A stretch of DNA of 64,000 nt from Bergeyella sp. (GCA_030263285.1 SZYB01000001.1:865609-929608), one strand, 5' to 3'. Counted from the stretch's first letter, positions 36,533 through 45,971 are shown. Made by a program: numbers and translations. The notes: generated by a model not told the origin, from the letters alone.

Positions 36533-36562
36533 TAAAGTTATTTTGTCCAAAACCATCGCAAA
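36533..36562 (-). promoter_or_regulatory. Promoter for the barrel protein gene
   Basis: On the minus strand: TTTG (36559-36562), 18 bases, TAACTTTA (36533-36540). The -7 box differs from TANNTTTG in only the last base. The leader would be short (about 13 bases). Confidence 0.6.
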
Positions 36563-36766
36563 CGACCCGGAAGGATAACCCTTACCCACAAAGCAGAAGC
36601 TCCCACACTTTGGCATTCACAATACTCCCGGACTACAAATGTATAAAAAAACATATAAAAAAATAATTTTTTTATCTCATAATGGTTTTTCATATAAACC
36701 AAATACGGATTGGCATAATTTTTACTATATATTGCACAATATAATACTATATAATAAAATAAGTCT

Positions 36767-37270
36767 ATGCGTAAAGTTTTCTCTATGGGCATAATCTCTG
36801 CCCTGCTTGCCTTCTCTTGTAAAACTATGAATACTTCCGCCTCTTCGGCGGGTAGTGCCAAATCTTCGCAAAGCAATCGGGTGAATTTCCATAAACTTAA
36901 AGGAACATGGCAAATCACGAGCGTGGATTACGGTAAGGACTTTAAGGTAAAGCCTTTTGACGAGGGGGCTGATGCCCAATGTTTTGTGGGAAGTGAATGG
37001 AAACTTGTTCCCAACAATTACAGCGGATCTTACTCCCTAAATGGAGTAGGAGATTGTCCCGCGGTTTTTCAGCCTATAAAATTCGAGGTGGTGAATGGAT
37101 CAGAGTTTAAGTTCAAAAAAATTGCCACGGGTACAAAAGCAAAACAAAACCTGGTCGGCTATTCTTTGTCTTTATCGGGACAGTCCGATGCTTCTTTTAG
37201 CTTGGTACAAAATGTAACCTCTAACGCCGGAAACGTCAGAATTATTTATAACTTCGCAAGAATAAAATAA
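36767..37270 (+). CDS. Lipocalin-like lipoprotein
   Basis: 167 residues with a lipoprotein signal (LLAFSCKTM, lipid Cys about residue 18), a Ser/Ala-rich linker, and a lipocalin-like barrel starting LKGTWQITSVDY. The family (lipocalin_4-like) is common in Bacteroidetes; ligand unknown. The gene is followed by an OmpA-family gene 24 bases away. The 250 bases before it hold only AT-rich DNA and the divergent barrel promoter. Confidence 0.75.
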   Translation: MRKVFSMGIISALLAFSCKTMNTSASSAGSAKSSQSNRVNFHKLKGTWQITSVDYGKDFKVKPFDEGADAQCFVGSEWKLVPNNYSGSYSLNGVGDCPAVFQPIKFEVVNGSEFKFKKIATGTKAKQNLVGYSLSLSGQSDASFSLVQNVTSNAGNVRIIYNFARIK

Positions 37271-37293
37271 AAGCAATAAAAAAATTATATCGT

Positions 37294-37986
37294 ATGAAAA
37301 TGTTTAAAACCGGTTTTTTTATAGCCGTTTCTTTGTCTGTGGTTCTCACAGTCAGCAGCTGTGAAGCAGTGCAGAATGCCAACAGCCAACAAAAAGGAAC
37401 TGCTATAGGCACCACTGCGGGTGCGGTTCTGGGAGGGATATTGGGCAACAATGTGGGCAAAGGCGGCAATGGAGCTTTAGGTGCCATATTGGGGGGAGTG
37501 GTAGGAGGAGTAGCGGGAAATGTGATTGGGAGAAAAATGGACAAACAAGCCAAAGAAATAAAAGAAACGCTTCCCGGTGCAGAGGTGGAAAGAGTGGGTG
37601 ACGGACTAAAAGTTACCCTGAAAGAAAATATTGTAAAATTTGCTTTTGACTCCGCAAACCTTTTACCAGATGCAAAAACCAATATAGACAAACTGGCTAC
37701 TGTACTTACAAATAACCCGGATACCCGTATATACATCTATGGATATACAGACAATAAAGGTAAAGCAGCCTACAACCTTAAGCTTTCTGAAAGAAGAGCA
37801 GATGCCGTAAAGACTTATCTTGTCTCTAAAGGAGTTGCGGCTTCCAGGATTCAAACCAAAGGGCTCGGGATGGCAGATCCTATCGCTTCAAACGAAACAG
37901 ATGCCGGCAGAGCAGAAAACAGGAGGGTAGAATTCGGGATTGTAGCCAACGAAAAAATGAAAAAAGAAGCAGAGAAGATTAAATGA
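37294..37986 (+). CDS. OmpA-family peptidoglycan-binding lipoprotein, YiaD-like
   Basis: 230 residues: lipoprotein signal (VSSCEAV, lipid Cys about residue 24), a glycine-zipper region (about 38-85) that may insert in a membrane, and a C-terminal OmpA domain (about 110-225). The peptidoglycan-binding motif is NLKLSERRADAV, followed by IQTKGLGMADP and NRRVEF. It probably anchors the outer membrane to the cell wall. A strong terminator follows. Confidence 0.9.
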   Translation: MKMFKTGFFIAVSLSVVLTVSSCEAVQNANSQQKGTAIGTTAGAVLGGILGNNVGKGGNGALGAILGGVVGGVAGNVIGRKMDKQAKEIKETLPGAEVERVGDGLKVTLKENIVKFAFDSANLLPDAKTNIDKLATVLTNNPDTRIYIYGYTDNKGKAAYNLKLSERRADAVKTYLVSKGVAASRIQTKGLGMADPIASNETDAGRAENRRVEFGIVANEKMKKEAEKIK

Positions 37987-38015
37987 ATTTTCCAAAAAAA
38001 ATCATCTTTATAACT

Positions 38016-38046
38016 AAAAACCACTTGATAAAAAAAGTGGTTTTTT
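38016..38046 (+). terminator. Terminator after the OmpA-like gene
   Basis: AAAAACCACTT and AAGTGGTTTTTT form a perfect 11-bp stem followed by a T-run. It lies 30 bases after the stop codon. Confidence 0.88.
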
Positions 38047-38065
38047 ACTGAGATTCGTATACAAC

Positions 38066-38947
38066 GTGAAGAATTACATAAAACTTTTAAGAATTCACCA
38101 ATGGGTGAAGAACGTCTTTGTTTTCGCTCCCCTGTTTTTTTCGGGTAATTTTTTTCATGAGAACTTACTCCTGAGATCTCTTTATGCTTTCGTGTTTTTC
38201 TCCATGGTTTCCAGCTCTATTTACATCATCAATGATTACATGGATATAGAAACAGATAAAATACACCCTAAAAAAAAGCACAGACCGTTGGCCTCAGGAG
38301 CTATACCAAAAACGGGAGCCGTCATTGCGTTTTTCGTACTTATTCTTATTACTATCATAAATATGTGGGCAGGGCAAAAATATTTTGATATTTCCCTGTC
38401 AAGATTTTTTTTGGTTACAGGTTTCTATTTTGTCATGAATTTGGCATATTCCTTTAAACTTAAACAAATCGCAATAGTAGACGTTTGTATTATCTCCTTT
38501 GGTTTCGTCTTACGTGTAGCTTCCGGAGGATTTGCAACCGGAATATTTATCTCTCAGTGGGCGATATTGCTTACTTTCGTTCTTGCTTTATTTTTGGCTT
38601 TGGGGAAAAGGCGGGGAGAACTCATCACGGTTTCTCACACGGAAAAAGGAAGAAAATCATTGGAAGGATACAGTATACAGTTTGCCGATGTTGCCCTCTC
38701 TTTGTCTGTCTCTATCGGTATTATCTCCTACCTAATGTTTACACTCACCCCCGAAATTCAGGGAAGATTTGGGCACAATGTATTCTATACTTTCGTCTTT
38801 GTCGTCTTTGCTTTTCTTAGATATTTACAACAAACCATTGTGTATAATCACACAGAATCTCCCACAAAAACTGCGTACAAAGACCGCTACATACAGATAA
38901 CCATCCTACTGTGGATTATTTCTTTTATGGTTTTGATCTACGTATAG
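38066..38947 (+). CDS. UbiA-family prenyltransferase, decaprenyl-phosphate phosphoribosyltransferase-like
   Basis: 293 residues with eight or nine helices. LRIHQWVKNVFVFAPLFF at the N-terminus and the NDYMDIETDKIHPKK motif (NDxxDxxxD, Mg/diphosphate-binding), then RPLASG, match the branch related to DPPR synthase (Rv3806c-like). In that branch the reaction moves phosphoribose to a polyprenyl phosphate; in Flavobacteria the real substrate is not known to me. Start is GTG 38066, directly after the terminator. Confidence 0.82.
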   Translation: MKNYIKLLRIHQWVKNVFVFAPLFFSGNFFHENLLLRSLYAFVFFSMVSSSIYIINDYMDIETDKIHPKKKHRPLASGAIPKTGAVIAFFVLILITIINMWAGQKYFDISLSRFFLVTGFYFVMNLAYSFKLKQIAIVDVCIISFGFVLRVASGGFATGIFISQWAILLTFVLALFLALGKRRGELITVSHTEKGRKSLEGYSIQFADVALSLSVSIGIISYLMFTLTPEIQGRFGHNVFYTFVFVVFAFLRYLQQTIVYNHTESPTKTAYKDRYIQITILLWIISFMVLIYV

Positions 38948-38960
38948 GGACAAATTTACC

Positions 38961-39602
38961 CTACTTCCTGAGAAAAATGGACAGAAAATAAACATCCTTA
39001 AGATACCCCATACTTTCAGGACCCAAATGACAAATAAGATCCAAAATTGACAGATCCTGCAAAAAACCCAACTTCTCTGAAAACACTTGATAATAAGGTT
39101 TTATGTAAGGCAAGGAAATCCTTTTTTTTGTGTTCCATTTTTCTCGAAAATCTACCATATCCTCCGGATTTTTCTCGTAAGAAGAGGTAAAAGAAAATTC
39201 TTGACCGGATCTTAAAATCCGCTGCAAAATTTCCAAAACATTCAGATTGAAACATATAAGGGAAGATTCCTGTTGATGATAAATCTTTTGAAGAAGATCT
39301 TCGTAAAACTCAAAATAAGGAGAATTCCGGTAAGCGTATTTTATAGATTTCCAGTGGACAGACCGCCAATCTTCTGCATAAGAAATAGCAACGTCTTTCA
39401 TTTTTCTTTTTCCTGAAGAATGTTGTATGGGGATAATGAGTGAAAGAACTCCGCTCGCAGAACAAATTTTTGTTCTGTTTCTGTAAGTCTGTTTTATAAA
39501 ATTCTCATGAATCTCCAACATAATCCTACCTTGACTAAACAAAAAAAAAGAAAACCAAGAAACAGGAGGCAAATAAAAAATAGGAAAAATATACGGTCTC
39601 AT
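38961..39602 (-). CDS. WbqC-like family protein
   Basis: 213 residues. FPIFYLPPVSWFSFFLFSQ near the start, then EIHENFIKQTYRNRTKI and LIIPIQH, match WbqC (PF08889), a family linked to sugar or lipopolysaccharide genes with no settled reaction. It is downstream of lepB on the same strand, as in other Flavobacteria. Some Met residues further in could also be the start. Confidence 0.82.
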   Translation of the reverse strand: MRPYIFPIFYLPPVSWFSFFLFSQGRIMLEIHENFIKQTYRNRTKICSASGVLSLIIPIQHSSGKRKMKDVAISYAEDWRSVHWKSIKYAYRNSPYFEFYEDLLQKIYHQQESSLICFNLNVLEILQRILRSGQEFSFTSSYEKNPEDMVDFREKWNTKKRISLPYIKPYYQVFSEKLGFLQDLSILDLICHLGPESMGYLKDVYFLSIFLRK

Positions 39603-39664
39603 AATTCCTCAATTAGATAAATCAAAAGGTGAGTAGCATCCTAATATTTGAGAAAAACAAGAGC

Positions 39665-41344
39665 TTACGATTTTTTGTCCTTCTTAAAGAAACCTAAAAT
39701 AGACTCCCCACCAAAAAACAGAACAAGCAAAATGACCGCCACCCACCAATACGATGTTTTTTCTACTTCCCCACTGTTGGCTTGTTTGAACATTCTGCTC
39801 CACCTTATCTTAAAGGGTGCTTGCTCATCCGAATCCGAATCCTTAAATACTCCCTGCAAGCTCAGCCACGTAAACATGGGCTTCCCCACAATATGAGTCT
39901 CTGGCACAAAACCAAAATAACGAGAATCTAGAGAAGCATCTCTATTGTCTCCTATCATCATATAATAGTCATATTTTACCCTATAAGAGCGGGCGGGCTT
40001 TCCATTGATCCAAATCACTCCATTTTTATCTTCCAATACATTTCCTTCGTATTCCCTTATGAGTCTTGAATACAAAGGCAGGTTTTCGGCAGTAATATTT
40101 ATGACATCCCCCTTTTTGGGAACCCGAAGAGGACCATACCAATCCGAATTCCAATTTTTGTTATAGGGAAATATGGTAGCAGAATAATTGATCTTATCAG
40201 AATAAACATACCTCCCCTCCTCTATACTTCTTTTATGATCAAGATAATAGGATATATCTTTCTCCCCTCTAGGCTTTACTTCCTGAGTCACAGAGAGCAC
40301 CCCCGGAAAGTCTTGGAATTTCTTCACTAACTCAGGGGTAAGCCCACGAAATCTATAAATGTGAATTCCCTCTTGTTCCCCGACATAAGTCTCGGGTAGA
40401 AATCCATATTCTCCGAAAATGGATTGCATATCAAAAAGTTGTTCGGTCTCTACATAATAGGCATGCTGCACTTCTGCATCCGGCATTTTTTTCTCTGGTT
40501 TTCCATTGATGTACAGATCTCCTCCGCGAAATTCTAAGGTATCCCCCGCAATAGCTACACATCTTTTCACGTAGGAGTCCTTCCTGTCTATAGCTATATT
40601 TACGGAATCCTCCGGATAATTAAAAACAACAATATCATTTCTCTTGGGTCTTTCCCAACCGGGAAATCGAAAATAAGGAAGTTTCACCGCTTCCACATAA
40701 GACTTGGGGTCATCCTTAGGGTTTCCTTTTTCTCCCGTATCCATAAGTGTATTTTGAAGGAAAGGAATTCCGAGCGGTCGCATGGGCATCCTGTAACCAT
40801 AATTAAGCTTGTTAACAAACAAAAAATCACCCACCAAAAGTGTTCTTTCCATAGAACCCGTAGGGATACCGAAAGGCTGAGTGAGAAAAGTATGTATAAT
40901 CGTAGCAAAAACAATAGCAAATGTAAAAGACCCTATAAGGGTTTCTTTCGGTTTTCCTTCGTCCTTCTTCCCCTCCCAATATAATTTCTCCGGATTCTGA
41001 ACGTTCAGCTCACCGGTATAATTTTCCTTTGCCATGTATATAAAAGGGAGCAACACCGTCAAAAGTTTCTGTAAAAAAGACTTTTTTCCGAACCTTCCCA
41101 TAAGGAAAAGATGAAAAGCAGACATCATAATGGGCCCCACTATAGGAAAATAGGAAAAGATCACCCACCATTTAGGGTTCTCTGTTTCTTTTAGTACGAC
41201 ATAATAATTATAAAACGGAAAAAAACCCACCCAAGGCCGATAACCCATTTTTTTGTAAAATTTCCATGTGGAGCACCCCATAAGAATTGAGAGCACCCCA
41301 ACATAACCACTATAAACCAAAAAATAATTCATAAGAACAAACAA
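39665..41344 (-). CDS. lepB: Signal peptidase I, long Bacteroidetes type
   Basis: 559 residues, about twice the size of the enterobacterial enzyme. The catalytic Ser164 lies in GIPTGSMERTLLVGD and the general base Lys260 in DSYVKRCVAIAGDTLE; MIGDNRDASLDSRYFG near the end is box E. There are several N-terminal helices, and a 150-residue insertion separates the Lys box from box E. A C-terminal helix is predicted. It removes signal peptides at the inner membrane. Confidence 0.96.
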   Translation of the reverse strand: MFVLMNYFLVYSGYVGVLSILMGCSTWKFYKKMGYRPWVGFFPFYNYYVVLKETENPKWWVIFSYFPIVGPIMMSAFHLFLMGRFGKKSFLQKLLTVLLPFIYMAKENYTGELNVQNPEKLYWEGKKDEGKPKETLIGSFTFAIVFATIIHTFLTQPFGIPTGSMERTLLVGDFLFVNKLNYGYRMPMRPLGIPFLQNTLMDTGEKGNPKDDPKSYVEAVKLPYFRFPGWERPKRNDIVVFNYPEDSVNIAIDRKDSYVKRCVAIAGDTLEFRGGDLYINGKPEKKMPDAEVQHAYYVETEQLFDMQSIFGEYGFLPETYVGEQEGIHIYRFRGLTPELVKKFQDFPGVLSVTQEVKPRGEKDISYYLDHKRSIEEGRYVYSDKINYSATIFPYNKNWNSDWYGPLRVPKKGDVINITAENLPLYSRLIREYEGNVLEDKNGVIWINGKPARSYRVKYDYYMMIGDNRDASLDSRYFGFVPETHIVGKPMFTWLSLQGVFKDSDSDEQAPFKIRWSRMFKQANSGEVEKTSYWWVAVILLVLFFGGESILGFFKKDKKS

Positions 41345-41388
41345 GATTATTTTTTTCTATTGCAAACCGGACCCAGAGTCAAAAAAAG

Positions 41389-42090
41389 TTATAACACCAG
41401 AACATCTTTCATGGTAAAACTTCCTTGTTTTCCTAAAATCCATTCGGCTGCAATCACTGCACCCAGTGCAAAGCCCTCCCGACTAAAGGCAGCGTGTTTT
41501 ATTTCTATCTCATCTACCTCCGAACGGTAGAAGACACTATGTGTTCCCGGAACCTCGTTCTCTCTTATTGAAAAAATACCCAAAGACTTATCTCGGGTTT
41601 CTTCCAACTTCCAAGCCTCATATTTGTGAGAATATGATATGATCTCCTCTGCAAGGGTGATAGACGTTCCGCTGGGAGCATCTTTTTTATGCACATGATG
41701 AATCTCTTCCAGCTGTATATCGTATTCTGGAAATTTATTCATCATCTTCGCAAGATTTTTGTTGAGTGCAAAAAATAAGTTGGCCCCCAGAGAAAAATTG
41801 GATCCATACAAAAAAGCCGTGTTGTTATCCGCAGCGAGTTGTTCTATCTCTTCCCTGTGTTCCAGCCATCCCGTAGTGCCACACACCACCGGAATTTTCT
41901 GTTCCAGACAAAACTTCAGATTTTTATATGCTGCTTTAGGATGAGAAAATTCGATAACTGCATCAGGATCATTGAGCAGTTCCTGACTGGGAAATTCCTT
42001 AAGTCTTGCTACCACAGAATGACCTCTTTCCGTAGCGATCTTATCAATTATTTTCCCCATTTTTCCGTATCCCACCAGAGCTATTTTCAT
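41389..42090 (-). CDS. dapB: 4-hydroxy-tetrahydrodipicolinate reductase
   Basis: 233 residues. N-terminal NAD(P)-binding GYGKMGK (7-13), the FSHPKAAYKN and GTTGW loops, the EIHHVHKKDAPSGT catalytic segment with the conserved His-His and Lys. It acts in the diaminopimelate/lysine path. It is a little shorter than the E. coli enzyme, as usual for Bacteroidetes. It is between DUF5683 and lepB genes. Confidence 0.95.
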   Translation of the reverse strand: MKIALVGYGKMGKIIDKIATERGHSVVARLKEFPSQELLNDPDAVIEFSHPKAAYKNLKFCLEQKIPVVCGTTGWLEHREEIEQLAADNNTAFLYGSNFSLGANLFFALNKNLAKMMNKFPEYDIQLEEIHHVHKKDAPSGTSITLAEEIISYSHKYEAWKLEETRDKSLGIFSIRENEVPGTHSVFYRSEVDEIEIKHAAFSREGFALGAVIAAEWILGKQGSFTMKDVLVL

Positions 42091-42101
42091 AGGTTCAAAA
42101 C

Positions 42102-42695
42102 TTAAAATTTATAACTTACGGCGAGCCCCGCCTTACCTATATTACTACCTATGTCTGAAAGCACAGTAGGTCGTACGGTCAAATCCGGGTCATGTTTTTG
42201 ATCATACAGGTGTGCGTCTACCACAGCGTCCATAATGTTGAGTAAATACACCAAAGACGTAACGGCGATAGAATAATCCCGTTGCCTTTTGTACTGATCC
42301 TGTATCCGCCCCAGTGCTTCTTTACTCACACCGGGGATACTGGAGAACTCGTGCTTTTGCCCGTTGAGCTCTGCCTGAAATGCTCTGTAATATCTCAAAT
42401 AGTTTTTTTGATTCCACAACATAATGCCTATACCCACACCTATGCCCCCCAATACAATAGGAATCTTCCAGTATTTCTTGTTGTAATACTGCCCCAGTCC
42501 TGGAAGTAAGGCAGAATAAATACCTGCCATTCTGGGGCTTATAGACTGGTAATGTATATTCTGATCTTCAGAAATTGCCATCTTCTTTTTATTAAGCAAA
42601 TCTACAGTAACCCTTAGTGAACTTATCCTTTCAGAAGGTTTCTGAGCAAGAAAAGAAACAGGCAGAACACAAATAACAAACAAAAAAATTTTCAT
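42102..42695 (-). CDS. DUF5683 membrane protein
   Basis: 197 residues with a signal peptide (MKIFLFVICVLPVSFLAQ). The conserved SPRMAGIYSALLPGLGQYYNKKYWK segment region with two following hydrophobic helices is the DUF5683 hallmark. Function unknown. ATG 42695 is chosen because it starts the signal peptide and lies one base after the parB stop; the longer frame to 42737 would lie inside parB. Confidence 0.85.
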   Translation of the reverse strand: MKIFLFVICVLPVSFLAQKPSERISSLRVTVDLLNKKKMAISEDQNIHYQSISPRMAGIYSALLPGLGQYYNKKYWKIPIVLGGIGVGIGIMLWNQKNYLRYYRAFQAELNGQKHEFSSIPGVSKEALGRIQDQYKRQRDYSIAVTSLVYLLNIMDAVVDAHLYDQKHDPDLTVRPTVLSDIGSNIGKAGLAVSYKF

Positions 42696-42696
42696 T

Positions 42697-43590
42697 CTAT
42701 TGTATATGAGAAAGAATCTGTTCCAACTCTTTTTCATTTTTGAAATCCAGCACTATTTTTCCTTTTTTTCCGTCTGCCGAGGATTTTATCTGTACACCGA
42801 CAGACATGAGATCAGAGAGATTTTTCCTTATTTTCTCATGATGAACAAAAACCTTCTGCGTACCGGAAACAGAAGTACCCTCTTCTACGGATTTTCTGAG
42901 ATCGTTAGCGGCTTTCTCCGTTTGTCTTACGTTAAGTTTCTTGCTAAGAATGAGAGAAAATAATTTTTTTTGCAAAATTTCATCCTCCAAACTGAGTAGC
43001 GCCCTACCGTGTCCTGCTGAGATCTGAGAGGTTCTTATTGCCTCTTGCATATCCGGGGGGAGCTTAAGGAGACGAATGGAGTTCGTAATCGTACTTCTTT
43101 CTTTGCCTACCCTTTTACTAAGATCTTCCTGAGTCATCCCTATTTCTTCCAAAAGTCTTTGGTAGGTAAGAGCCACCTCTATGGCATCTAGATCTTCTCT
43201 TTGTATATTTTCCACAAGGGCCATCTCCAGAAGCTCCTGATCGTTAACCAGACGTATATACGCAGGAACAGAAGTGAGACCAGCCAGTTTTGAGGCCCTA
43301 TAACGTCGCTCTCCGGAAATAATCTCAAACTTATCTTTTTCTTTACGCAAAGTAATGGGCTGTATAACACCCAAATTTTTAATGGACTGTGCCAACTCTT
43401 CTAGTGCTTTTGGGTCGAAATAGCTTCTAGGCTGAGAAGCATTAGGATAAATATCCTCTATCGGCACTTCTATAATATTACCTACAAGAGACTCCGCCCC
43501 TTTATCTGTCACAGAATGTACAGATACTCTTGATTCGGAAGTTAAAATGGCTCCAAGCCCCCTGCCCATAGCTCTTTTTTTATCTTTCAA
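42697..43590 (-). CDS. parB: Chromosome-partitioning protein ParB
   Basis: About 297 residues. The N-terminal MGRGLGAIL box stimulates ParA. The ParB/Spo0J CTPase domain has GERRYRASKLAG and the ENIQREDLDAIEVALTYQ region, then a helix-turn-helix (SKRVGKERSTITNSIRLL) that binds parS, and a dimerisation end. I choose TTG 43590 (giving KDKKRAMGRGLG), seven bases after the parA stop; ATG 43569 is the alternative, and the frame start at 43629 would lie within parA. I found no canonical parS near. Confidence 0.93.
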   Translation of the reverse strand: MKDKKRAMGRGLGAILTSESRVSVHSVTDKGAESLVGNIIEVPIEDIYPNASQPRSYFDPKALEELAQSIKNLGVIQPITLRKEKDKFEIISGERRYRASKLAGLTSVPAYIRLVNDQELLEMALVENIQREDLDAIEVALTYQRLLEEIGMTQEDLSKRVGKERSTITNSIRLLKLPPDMQEAIRTSQISAGHGRALLSLEDEILQKKLFSLILSKKLNVRQTEKAANDLRKSVEEGTSVSGTQKVFVHHEKIRKNLSDLMSVGVQIKSSADGKKGKIVLDFKNEKELEQILSHIQ

Positions 43591-43597
43591 AACAGTA

Positions 43598-44380
43598 TTA
43601 TTTTTTAGTGGGTTGTACGGTACCCTCATTTTTCATGAGCACTTCTTCCGCCAATTGTATATACTGAACAGCCCCCTTGCTCTCTGCATCATACATCAAA
43701 ATGCTCTCCCCAAAACTGGGCGCCTCGCTCAGCCTCACATTTCTCCCTATAATCGTTTCAAAAACCATTTCCGGAAAATGCATATTGACTTCCTCTACTA
43801 CCTGATTAGAAAGACGAAGCCTGCTATCATACATGGTAAGAAGCAAGCCTTCTATATCCAAATTGGGGTTGTGTATTCTCTGTACATTTTTTATGGTGTT
43901 TAGAAGCTTACCCAATCCTTCAAGAGCAAAATATTCGCACTGGATAGGAATGATTACAGAATCTGCTGCAGTAAGCGCATTGATCGTGATCAGTCCCAAA
44001 CTTGGCGCACAATCTATGATAATGTAGTCATAATCCTCCCTGACAGGTTCGAGCGCATTTTTGAGCATATATTCTCTTTCCTTTTTATCTACCAACTCTA
44101 TTTCTGCAGCCACTAAATCTATGTGTGAAGGGATAATATCAAGATGGGGAGAAGAAGTTTTTTCTATACAATTGACTACATCTTCACTGTGCTCCAGAAG
44201 GTTATAGGTAGAATATCTCACCTCACTAATCCCAAGACCGGAAGTAGCGTTTGCCTGCGGATCCGCATCTATGATAAGCACATTCTTTTCCAGAACCCCG
44301 AGAGAAGCTGCCAAATTTACGGCAGTTGTAGTCTTTCCAACGCCTCCTTTTTGATTTGCAACACCAATAATTTTTGCCAT
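43598..44380 (-). CDS. parA: Chromosome-partitioning ATPase ParA/Soj
   Basis: 260 residues with the deviant Walker A KGGVGKTT at 10-17, Walker A' and B (IIDADPQA, YIIIDCAP) and the conserved PIQCEYFALEGL. It binds DNA as an ATP dimer and drives chromosome segregation with ParB. Promoter at 44411-44418. Directly upstream are two DnaA boxes, in keeping with an origin-proximal place. Confidence 0.96.
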   Translation of the reverse strand: MAKIIGVANQKGGVGKTTTAVNLAASLGVLEKNVLIIDADPQANATSGLGISEVRYSTYNLLEHSEDVVNCIEKTSSPHLDIIPSHIDLVAAEIELVDKKEREYMLKNALEPVREDYDYIIIDCAPSLGLITINALTAADSVIIPIQCEYFALEGLGKLLNTIKNVQRIHNPNLDIEGLLLTMYDSRLRLSNQVVEEVNMHFPEMVFETIIGRNVRLSEAPSFGESILMYDAESKGAVQYIQLAEEVLMKNEGTVQPTKK

Positions 44381-44410
44381 ACCTACTCCTTAACTAAAAT
44401 ATGCACCCGC

Positions 44411-44418
44411 CAAAAGTA
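44411..44418 (-). promoter_or_regulatory. -7 element (TACTTTTG) for parA
   Basis: On the minus strand TACTTTTG matches TANNTTTG about 30 bases before the parA ATG, with a TTGA about 21 bases further upstream. Confidence 0.5.
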
Positions 44419-44443
44419 CGATTTTTTTTAGGGTATAATCAAC

Positions 44444-44511
44444 TGTGGATAAATTGAAATGATATAACATGCTCTATACTAACCATTTAAATAAGCAACA
44501 TTTTATCCACA
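44444..44511. other. DnaA-box pair, possible replication-origin element
   Basis: Two perfect 9-mer DnaA boxes (TTATCCACA): one on the minus strand at 44444-44452, one on the plus strand at 44503-44511, head to head across 50 AT-rich bases. A weaker copy (7 of 9 matches, TTATCCATG on the minus strand) follows at 44525-44533. They fill the 174-base gap between parA and purA. No gene is present in the gap. Confidence 0.5.
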
Positions 44512-44554
44512 TTTGTAAATCTTACATGGATAAAAACTGGAGTTAAGCAAAAAA

Positions 44555-45841
44555 TTAGAATAGTTCTTTCCTGATGATATTCTGACTTCGTTCGGGTCCC
44601 ACAGAAACCAAGTAAACAGGAATGCCCAGAAAGTCTTCTATATACTCTATATATTTTTTGGCATTCCCTGGAAGTTCTTCATAGCTTCTTACCTCAGAGA
44701 TATCTTCACGCCAACCCTCAAGTTCCTCGTAAAGAGGCTGATAATGATAAAGCTTTGTGGTAGATGAGGTAAGATAGTCAATAATTTTGCCGTCTTCTGT
44801 CTTATACCGGGTTACTATTTTCAGAGGAGAAATCCCGGAAAGCACATCCAGCTTTGTAACAACCAGACGATTGATCCCGTTGATCATGCATGCATGTTTG
44901 AGAGAAACCAAATCCAACCACCCTGTTCTCCTCGGCCTTCCTGTGGTAGCCCCGAATTCTCTTCCTTTTTGCCTTATTTTTTCCCCTAAATTTTCCTTTA
45001 ACTCAGAGGGAAAAGGTCCATTCCCCACCCTAGTACAATACGCCTTTGCCACCCCTATAAGATTCTGCAAACTCGTAGGAGGCACTCCAGCACCGGTACA
45101 TACTCCTCCGGTAGAAGGTGAAGAGGAAGTCACGTAAGGATAAGTGCCAAAATCTATGTCCAACATGAGCGCCTGTGCCCCCTCAAAAAGCACATTTTTA
45201 CCCTTACCTATCGCCTCATTAAGCTCTCTCTCCGTGTCTACTATCCTATCCTTTAACCTTTCTCCCAGGGCCAAAAATTCATGATAAACCACTTCTTTAT
45301 CCAGTCCAGATTTTTCAAAATACCTTTCAAAAAGCGCATTTTTTACCTTCAAATTTTTTTCTATTTTATCCCTCAAAATTTCCGGATTGAGCAAATCTGC
45401 CATCCTAATCCCTACTCTGGAAATTTTATCTTCATAACAAGGACCAATCCCCTTCTTGGTTGTGCCGATGTGAGTTCCCCCCTTCTCCTCCTCTCTGTAA
45501 ACATCCAAAAGTATATGATAAGGCATAATCACATGCGCGCGCCTACTGATATAGATATGATCGGTTTTTAGTCCCTTTGCTTCTATTTGACCAATTTCCT
45601 GGATAAATGCCTTTGGGTTTACCACTACTCCGTTTGCAATAATACATTTGCCCCTGCACTGTAAAACACCCGAAGGCAAAAGATGAAGAACAAATTTGTC
45701 TCCACCTACATACACCGTGTGCCCCGCATTGTCTCCCCCCTGAAACCTCACCACATAATCTGATTCTGCAGAAAGTACGTCGGTTATTTTTCCCTTCCCC
45801 TCATCTCCGTACTGTAACCCTACCACGACATATGTTGACAT
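44555..45841 (-). CDS. purA: Adenylosuccinate synthetase
   Basis: 428 residues. GLQYGDEGKGKITD at the N-terminus is the GTP/IMP loop with the catalytic Asp, then GGDNAGHTV, the GTTKKGIGPCYEDK Switch region, and TTGRPRRTGWLD. It commits IMP to AMP. Full length. It has its own promoter upstream (45870-45901). hpt and adk, also in purine metabolism, are divergent from it. Confidence 0.97.
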   Translation of the reverse strand: MSTYVVVGLQYGDEGKGKITDVLSAESDYVVRFQGGDNAGHTVYVGGDKFVLHLLPSGVLQCRGKCIIANGVVVNPKAFIQEIGQIEAKGLKTDHIYISRRAHVIMPYHILLDVYREEEKGGTHIGTTKKGIGPCYEDKISRVGIRMADLLNPEILRDKIEKNLKVKNALFERYFEKSGLDKEVVYHEFLALGERLKDRIVDTERELNEAIGKGKNVLFEGAQALMLDIDFGTYPYVTSSSPSTGGVCTGAGVPPTSLQNLIGVAKAYCTRVGNGPFPSELKENLGEKIRQKGREFGATTGRPRRTGWLDLVSLKHACMINGINRLVVTKLDVLSGISPLKIVTRYKTEDGKIIDYLTSSTTKLYHYQPLYEELEGWREDISEVRSYEELPGNAKKYIEYIEDFLGIPVYLVSVGPERSQNIIRKELF

Positions 45842-45869
45842 ATTTTTTTTCTTTTTTTACTATACCGGA

Positions 45870-45901
45870 CAAAAATACTCCTTAAAAAGTAGGTCTCCAA
45901 A
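45870..45901 (-). promoter_or_regulatory. Full promoter for purA
   Basis: On the minus strand: TTTG (45898-45901), 20 bases, TATTTTTG (45870-45877), about 29 bases before the purA ATG. Confidence 0.65.
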
Positions 45902-45971
45902 TAATTCAAAAAAGATTTTGTGAAGAGACTGTATCTCCGCAATTCTTTCCACCATCAAAAAATAAAATGCT

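Noticed and set aside
36538..36918. 126-codon minus frame overlapping the lipocalin gene start
   Set aside because: Overlaps the lipocalin-like lipoprotein on the other strand and lies in the promoter region of the barrel gene; low-complexity translation.
42697..44380. parS sites near parAB
   Set aside because: I looked for GTTNCACGTGAAAC-like palindromes near the parAB genes and saw none; absence here does not exclude them further away.
44444..44533. A full oriC with many DnaA boxes
   Set aside because: Only two perfect boxes and one weak one are seen; called a possible element, not a proven origin.
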